Of a stretch of 64,000 bases of DNA, positions 59,476-64,000 are shown one piece after another (position 1 is the stretch's first letter; every line of letters begins with the position of its first letter). The position numbers and the translations under genes were made by a program. The DNA is from Verrucomicrobiales bacterium. Its GTDB lineage: Bacteria; Verrucomicrobiota; Verrucomicrobiia; Verrucomicrobiales; DEV007. The stretch lies in assembly GCA_029213005.1 (NCBI GenBank), contig JARGPI010000023.1, positions 1 through 64,000 on the forward strand, given 5' to 3'. Under the pieces are notes generated by a model. The model did not search any database and was not told where the DNA came from. It worked only from the letters and a program-made list of their open reading frames with translations.

Positions 59476-59508
59476 CGGAAAATTCGGGCTAAGAAAGCGG
59501 GCGGAAGC

Positions 59509-59778
59509 CTACCAACTCGACTTGGTCACCCCGGGGAGCATACCCTGTGATGCCAGCTCACGAAAAGCGATACGAGACATTCTAAAACGACGAAGATAGC
59601 CTCGACGACGACCAGTTACTTCGCAGCGATTCACCAAACGGGTTGGGCTCGCATCACGAGGTAGAAGCGTAAGAGCTTCATAATCCTTTTCGTCCTTTAA
59701 CTTTTTACGCAACTTTGCGTATTTGTTGACGGTCTTCTGTTTGCGCGCATTGCGCTCTATCCAAGCTTTTCTTGCCAT
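59509..59778 (-). CDS. rpsN: 30S ribosomal protein S14 (zinc-free form)
   Basis: An 89-residue S14 with ARKAWIERNARKQKTVNKYA and the conserved RLVNRCEVTGRRRGYLRRFRMSRIAFRELASQGMLPGVTKSSW split over residues 45-89. It lacks the CxxC...CxxC zinc set of the short form, so it is the C-minus type that does not need zinc. It is monocistronic, about 34 kb from its usual position between rplE and rpsH. Confidence 0.96.
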   Translation of the reverse strand: MARKAWIERNARKQKTVNKYAKLRKKLKDEKDYEALTLLPRDASPTRLVNRCEVTGRRRGYLRRFRMSRIAFRELASQGMLPGVTKSSW

Positions 59779-59873
59779 GAGGAGGGGAATTTACGTTTTT
59801 TTAAGCTTTTTCAACCAGAAAGTTTGGAAGATGTGACTTGAATTTGGTTTTTTGTACATCATATGTAAATACA

Positions 59874-60611
59874 ATGAGGCATTTGCTCGTAATTTTCTTA
59901 ATTATTTCGGCCCAATTGATGGCTTCTGCAGAGGAAAAATCAAAGGATTGGTTGGAGTTCTATTACCTGAATCCGAAACCCGATGAGTTCATTTCCCAAA
60001 TGGAAGCATGGCAAAAGGAAGGGGTTTTGAGGGATTTCAATGTCCAGCCGGTCCTTATTGCCTTTATTAGCCAACTGATGCGGGAAAACCGGGAGAAAAT
60101 CCAACCGTGGTGGCTCTCATTGAAAGAAATGGCCCCCGAGGACCGGGCCGTTTTCGGTGCTGCCTTACTTTTTGCGAGAGTGAGCGAGGCTGACGTTATT
60201 GTGGAGGATGCGTTAGGAAAGAAATTTGATGACGAAGAGAGGCCGCCCAAAATTCTTGAAATCCCTCTCGATAAGACATCAACCCTCGACATGCTGTGGG
60301 GATTTTATTATGCGACAGGCTCCGAGTCTGCGGTGAGACGGATTGTGAAGAGTTTCCTGTACGAAGCTGCTCCATTGAAGCCACAAGGGGTGAAAATTCC
60401 GGAAGGTTACATCCCATTTTACACTGAACTACCCCGCCTCGCTTACGAATCGATGCATTCCAATATGTTGCGGCATGAGGCGCTTGTTTTGATCTGCGAA
60501 AAAATCATGGAGTCAGACAAAAGCCTGACTCCGCCCGAAAAATCGAATCTTTATGATCTTCTTTCAGAGGTGAAGCCGGAGAAATACCCGGTTAAAAAAG
60601 AGGTTAAGTGA
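59874..60611 (+). CDS. Hypothetical secreted protein
   Basis: About 245 residues from the ATG at 59874, with a signal peptide (MRHLLVIFLIISAQLMASA). The mature part is predicted helical (YYLNPKPDEFISQMEAWQKEG; VQPVLIAFISQLMRENREKI). No domain recognised. The final 8 bases overlap the convergent RNase R stop. Confidence 0.65.
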   Translation: MRHLLVIFLIISAQLMASAEEKSKDWLEFYYLNPKPDEFISQMEAWQKEGVLRDFNVQPVLIAFISQLMRENREKIQPWWLSLKEMAPEDRAVFGAALLFARVSEADVIVEDALGKKFDDEERPPKILEIPLDKTSTLDMLWGFYYATGSESAVRRIVKSFLYEAAPLKPQGVKIPEGYIPFYTELPRLAYESMHSNMLRHEALVLICEKIMESDKSLTPPEKSNLYDLLSEVKPEKYPVKKEVK

Positions 60612-62856
60612 GGGCGAAATCGAGAAAGCCCCGGCTTCTATCTATTCGGATTAGTTTTACGGTTACGGTTCCACCGATAGCAACGGTGTTGGCAGAGTTC
60701 AGAGCGCTTACGAATTGGTTCTCTCCTTTATCGAGGTAGAATCCGTCACTGGAAGAGAAATCCATTTTGCGGATCAGTCCTCTCACCATCAGTTCCTTTA
60801 ATTCCACAAAGATCCCAATGGGTCGAATGTCGGTCACAATCGCTTCGAAGGTTTGATCGGCGTCGTCTTTCAACAAGTTCTCAAGGTATTCGACCATTTT
60901 GAGCTGTTGGGAATCCCTTTCGGCGTCGGCGGCGACCCGTTCAGTCCGGGAAATATGCGTCGAAATTTCGGCGGCTCCGGCTTCGGTCGGGGTTTTATCG
61001 GGATGCAGGGGAGCACTTGGTTCCTTATGTCTCGACATGATTCGTTTCAGCGAGCGATGCACGATCAGATCGGCATACCGGCGGATCGGGCTGGTAAAGT
61101 GACAGTAGTTATCCTTTGCCAGTCCAAAGTGGCCGACGGGGTCTTTGGAGTAGGCGGCTCGCTTCATGCTTTTGAGCAATGCCAACTTTAAGAGGTGTTC
61201 TTCCGGCTTTCCTTTGATCGCTTTGGTGAGCTTCTGAATTTCAGAGCGAATTGTCGGGTCTCCGATTTTATGGCCAAAAGAACGGGCCTGTTCGGCAAAT
61301 TCCTGCAACTTGTCGGGATCAGGAGACTCATGAATCCGATAGATAGAGGTGGCGCCTTCATTCCTGGTTTCGCGGGCCACAGCTTCGTTGGCGGCGAGCA
61401 TAAACTCTTCGATCAATTGATGACTTTCATCGTGTTCGCTTTTTTTAACGGCGAAGGCGATTCCATCGGCATCGAGGACGACTCTGACCTCCGGAAAATC
61501 GAGATCGAAACAACCTTCTTTAAATCGCTTCCGGCGAAGCGTATCGGCGAGTTTCCAGGCCCGCCTCAAATGAGCGACGACATTTTTTTCCACCGGGTCA
61601 TCGAACGCTTCAGCGGCTTCGTCACTCAGCTTCAGGCGGGTATAGGCTTCTTCATAGCTGTAGCGCCAGCAACTGTTGATCACTGCGGAGACAAAGCGGG
61701 CCTTTTTCATGTTCCCTTTTTGATCGAAGGTGATGACGGTGGCGTGGGTCAATCGATCCACATGTGGATTCAGGCTGCAAACACCGTTGCTGAGTTTTTC
61801 CGGGATCATCGGGATGACGCGATCGGCCAGGTAAACGGAATTGCCGCGCTTCCGGGCCTCTTTATCCAATGCTGTCCCCGGTTTCACATAATGCGAGACA
61901 TCGGCGATGTGCACGGCCAGTTCCCAACCCGAATTATCGGGTAGTTCTCTGACCGATATCGCATCATCAAAATCGCGAGCGTCTTCCGGATCGATCGTAA
62001 AAACTTCGCGGTCCCGCCAATCTTCCCGGTTCAGGATGTCATCTGCGGAAATCGTTTCATCGATGGCTTCCGCTTCCATCAGGACTTCGTGAGGGAATTT
62101 CAGAGGAAGGCGGTATCGATGGATAACGCTCAGCATATCAACACCCGGATCTTCGGGGCGGCCCAGTCGCTCAATCATGCGGGCGGCGGGGGGGCGGTCG
62201 GTATTTGCCCAGCTCAGGAACTCGGCAACGACGAGATCTCCGGGCTTAGCCTCGGGCAGCACTTCCCTGAGGTGGAAGCTGGGCGGCAAGCGGTTGTCTT
62301 CGGGGGAGAGGACGGCAGTGTGTCCCTTCCTTTCATAGGTGCCGACGAAGGTGGTCAGGTTCCGCTGCAGAATATCGGAAACCACAGCCTCGTATTGAGC
62401 GGTGTCCTGATCGTAACTTTCCCGCTTGGATTTGACGTGCTTATGCCACTTTGGTGGCGGCTTTTTCACGATTTTTACCGACACCCTGTCACCGTCAAGG
62501 GCGGTTCCCGCACCTCTGCGCCCGACGAAGACGCCTCGTGCCGCGATATCTGTAGGAACGGGTAGTTTTCCAGGAACGTCAGCGGTGAAAAAAGCTAAGG
62601 TCTTTTTCTCGCTGTTGATGAAGTTAACGACGCCTTCAAACGTCTGATCGGAAGAGCGGTTTCCAGGTGGATAGTATCGGCTTTTTTTGCCCAGTTCGAT
62701 TTCGCCTTTATCCACCAGATTCGAGAGGGCTTTGCGTAGTTCGCTCCTCTCTTTCGAAGGAATATCCAGCTCTCTGGCAAACTCAGACTTATTCATCGGT
62801 CTGTAATCAGACTGTTTGATCAGGTCCCGTATTTTTTGTTGAATTAGGTCACTCAA
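60604..62856 (-). CDS. rnr: Ribonuclease R (RNB/VacB family)
   Basis: A 750-residue 3'-5' exoribonuclease. Domains in order: a winged-helix-like N-terminus (FARELDIPSKERSELRKALSNL), cold-shock domains (EGVVNFINSEKKTLAFF; ARGVFVGRRGAGTALDGDRVSV), the RNB domain with the catalytic Asp cluster TIDPEDARDFDDAIS and ADVSHYV, and a C-terminal S1 domain (EAIVTDIRPIGIFVELKELMVRGLI). It degrades structured RNA. The S1 domain lacks the long basic tail of E. coli RNase R. Confidence 0.95.
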   Translation of the reverse strand: MSDLIQQKIRDLIKQSDYRPMNKSEFARELDIPSKERSELRKALSNLVDKGEIELGKKSRYYPPGNRSSDQTFEGVVNFINSEKKTLAFFTADVPGKLPVPTDIAARGVFVGRRGAGTALDGDRVSVKIVKKPPPKWHKHVKSKRESYDQDTAQYEAVVSDILQRNLTTFVGTYERKGHTAVLSPEDNRLPPSFHLREVLPEAKPGDLVVAEFLSWANTDRPPAARMIERLGRPEDPGVDMLSVIHRYRLPLKFPHEVLMEAEAIDETISADDILNREDWRDREVFTIDPEDARDFDDAISVRELPDNSGWELAVHIADVSHYVKPGTALDKEARKRGNSVYLADRVIPMIPEKLSNGVCSLNPHVDRLTHATVITFDQKGNMKKARFVSAVINSCWRYSYEEAYTRLKLSDEAAEAFDDPVEKNVVAHLRRAWKLADTLRRKRFKEGCFDLDFPEVRVVLDADGIAFAVKKSEHDESHQLIEEFMLAANEAVARETRNEGATSIYRIHESPDPDKLQEFAEQARSFGHKIGDPTIRSEIQKLTKAIKGKPEEHLLKLALLKSMKRAAYSKDPVGHFGLAKDNYCHFTSPIRRYADLIVHRSLKRIMSRHKEPSAPLHPDKTPTEAGAAEISTHISRTERVAADAERDSQQLKMVEYLENLLKDDADQTFEAIVTDIRPIGIFVELKELMVRGLIRKMDFSSSDGFYLDKGENQFVSALNSANTVAIGGTVTVKLIRIDRSRGFLDFALT

Positions 62857-62994
62857 GTCGAAAAAGGATGAAAATTATCAAGAAAATGCTGGACTAAATG
62901 CAATACATTGTGTTTACAATTAGGTGTCCTGTTAAGAATTCCAGTATTTTACCCTAGCATTAAACAACGATTCAGCTTTAACATCCGTCAAACT

Positions 62995-63639
62995 ATGAAA
63001 ATCGCACCTCACAATCGGACCAGTCAGGGGTTTACCCTCATCGAGATTCTGGTCGTCATATCTATTATCGGGATCCTCTCAGGAATGCTCTTTACCGGGG
63101 CGTCTGCCGCTATGAAGTCTGCCAAGAAGGCGGATGCGGGAAATACCGCTTACAATGTGCGAAATGCGGCGTCAGCCTATTTTACGGAGTATCGGAGACA
63201 TGCCAAGCCCAGTGGAATTAGCGGAAACGATTACGCTGATTTTCCGACCGATTCAGATTACATGGATATCTTACTGGGAGCTGATTCGGACGTAGGTAAA
63301 ACGAAAAACCCACGCGGGATTGCTTTCTTTACTGGAAAAGCGGCGAAAAAGTTGAGTGGCAACACCTATATTAAAGGGGTTGCCTTGGAAAAGAACGGGG
63401 GAGGTTCACTCTGGGATCCGTTCGGACGGATGTACGGAGTCAGACTTGATACTTCGAACAAAGGCAGAATGGATAATCCGAAGGTCAAGGAACCGTCAAT
63501 AAGCGGTGGTTCTGGCTCCCCCGAGTGGGGTTCAGGAGGCTCTGTTGCCAGTGAGGCAGATCTGATCACTGAATCAATTGCCGTCTGGAGTGCTGGACCC
63601 GACCTCGAGTCTGCCAAGGACAACGTGTTGACTTGGTGA
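62995..63639 (+). CDS. Prepilin-type pseudopilin
   Basis: About 214 residues from the ATG at 62995. A basic leader ends in Gly, followed by FTLIEILVVISIIGILSGM with Glu at +5, the class III prepilin motif. The mature part has DAGNTAYNVRNAASAYFTEYRR and is rich in Gly and Ser, with ISGGSGSPEWGSGGS near the C-terminus. It resembles the pseudopilin at 11.4 kb in design and likely depends on the same machinery. A strong terminator follows. Confidence 0.85.
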   Translation: MKIAPHNRTSQGFTLIEILVVISIIGILSGMLFTGASAAMKSAKKADAGNTAYNVRNAASAYFTEYRRHAKPSGISGNDYADFPTDSDYMDILLGADSDVGKTKNPRGIAFFTGKAAKKLSGNTYIKGVALEKNGGGSLWDPFGRMYGVRLDTSNKGRMDNPKVKEPSISGGSGSPEWGSGGSVASEADLITESIAVWSAGPDLESAKDNVLTW

Positions 63640-63668
63640 CACGGAACCTGACTCGCTAATTTTAAATC

Positions 63669-63700
63669 AAAGAACCGCGCACTTTCGTGCGCGGTTCTTT
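63669..63700 (+). terminator. Terminator between the pseudopilin and cysQ genes
   Basis: A perfect 14-bp stem (AAAGAACCGCGCAC with GTGCGCGGTTCTTT) closes a 4-base TTTC loop. It can serve both converging genes; T residues on each side are few. Confidence 0.85.
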
Positions 63701-63707
63701 TGTGATT

Positions 63708-64000
63708 TTACTCCACGAAGAAAAACGGATTAAGCAGATTTTCTTTGTTGTAAGTCAGTGGGTTACCGCTATCCGCCGCGATAACCCTGCGCCCGGCTTC
63801 CAGGGCAATGGCGTGCGCGGCACCGGTGTCCCATTCCATGGTCGGCCCGAGACGAGGGTAGACGTCCGCTTTGCCTTGAGCGACAAGGCAGAGTTTCAGG
63901 GAGCTTCCGGCAGATAGGAATTCCACTTCTTTTCCCTGCGATTGGAGCTGCGCCACAAACTCGTCGACCTCTTTAGTCCGGTGAGAGCGGCTTGCCACGA
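63708..64000 (-). CDS. cysQ: 3'(2'),5'-bisphosphate nucleotidase CysQ (inositol monophosphatase family), 5' truncated by window edge
   Basis: Only the C-terminal 97 residues are inside the window; the frame is open to the edge. SRSHRTKEVDEFVAQL, FLSAGSSLKLCLVAQGKADVYPRLGPTMEWDTGAAHAIALEAG and NPLTYNKENLLNPFFF match CysQ-type phosphatases, with the WDT motif providing a metal-binding Asp. CysQ removes the 3'-phosphate from PAP made during sulfate assimilation. The N-terminal half, including other metal ligands, is not visible. Confidence 0.9.
   Translation of the reverse strand, partial: VASRSHRTKEVDEFVAQLQSQGKEVEFLSAGSSLKLCLVAQGKADVYPRLGPTMEWDTGAAHAIALEAGRRVIAADSGNPLTYNKENLLNPFFFVE

Noticed and set aside
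61195..61944. Plus-strand ORF of 249 codons opposite RNase R
   Set aside because: Antisense shadow; phenylalanine/glycine-rich with no family resemblance.

Overview
The window looks like a chromosomal segment of a free-living Gram-negative bacterium, most likely Verrucomicrobiota or a near relative in the PVC group. This is an inference from gene content: a rearranged S10/spc/alpha ribosomal cluster without L30, two tandem PilB-type ATPases, Tat-exported Gfo/Idh/MocA oxidoreductases, PQQ-like propellers, DUF58 and large TPR proteins. No rRNA, tRNA, CRISPR array, prophage or insertion sequence was seen. Genes are densely packed, no gap exceeds about 300 bases, and convergent neighbours often share stop-codon bases.

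Layout. 1-6.4 kb: the 3' part of a lactonase-type propeller, an RNase Z-like metallo-hydrolase, a DUF900 esterase-like lipoprotein, a Cu/Zn-SOD-like protein that has lost metal ligands, moeA, and a YafK-type L,D-transpeptidase homologue lacking the usual catalytic Cys. 6.5-12 kb: type IV pilus/type II secretion cassette (two PilB-like ATPases, PilC, a pseudopilin); a second pseudopilin lies at 63 kb. 12-21.5 kb (minus): gpgS, a RecB/AddA-like helicase-nuclease, a fused MBL exonuclease and ATP-dependent DNA ligase, glnS and yceD. 21.7-23.6 kb: an EamA transporter and a fructosamine-kinase homologue.

23.8-32.8 kb: ribosomal cluster rpmC-rpsQ-rplN-rplX-rplE-rpsH-rplF-rplR-rpsE-rplO-secY-map-rpmJ-rpsM-rpsK-rpsD. 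It lacks rpsN (found alone at 59.5 kb), rpmD, adk, infA, rpoA and rplQ. S5 and S11 both carry long acidic Ala/Glu-rich N-terminal extensions. 32.8-46 kb: a degenerate trypsin-fold protein, a histidine-decarboxylase-like enzyme coupled to a tandem ACT protein, typA, a CPBP protease, glgP, a secreted propeller, a zinc alcohol dehydrogenase, a GNAT, hisC and envelope genes. 46-54.5 kb: two Gfo/Idh/MocA proteins, DUF58 and a giant TPR-PQQ protein. 54.5-64 kb: acpS, two membrane proteins, moaD-hpt-ridA-fur, an FmdB-type zinc ribbon, rpsN, RNase R, a pseudopilin and the 3' part of cysQ.

The most striking unexplained structure is a dispersed intergenic repeat: a 19-bp palindrome (consensus GACTGTACCCTGTACAGTC) in groups of two or three at an exact 22-bp period. 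Six loci were found by eye (13.1, 28.3, 33.7, 41.8, 48.0 and 57.8 kb), each just downstream of a stop codon; one lies inside the ribosomal operon between rplO and secY. Other notable points are a set of apparent pseudoenzymes, the exonuclease-ligase fusion and the ribosomal-protein extensions.
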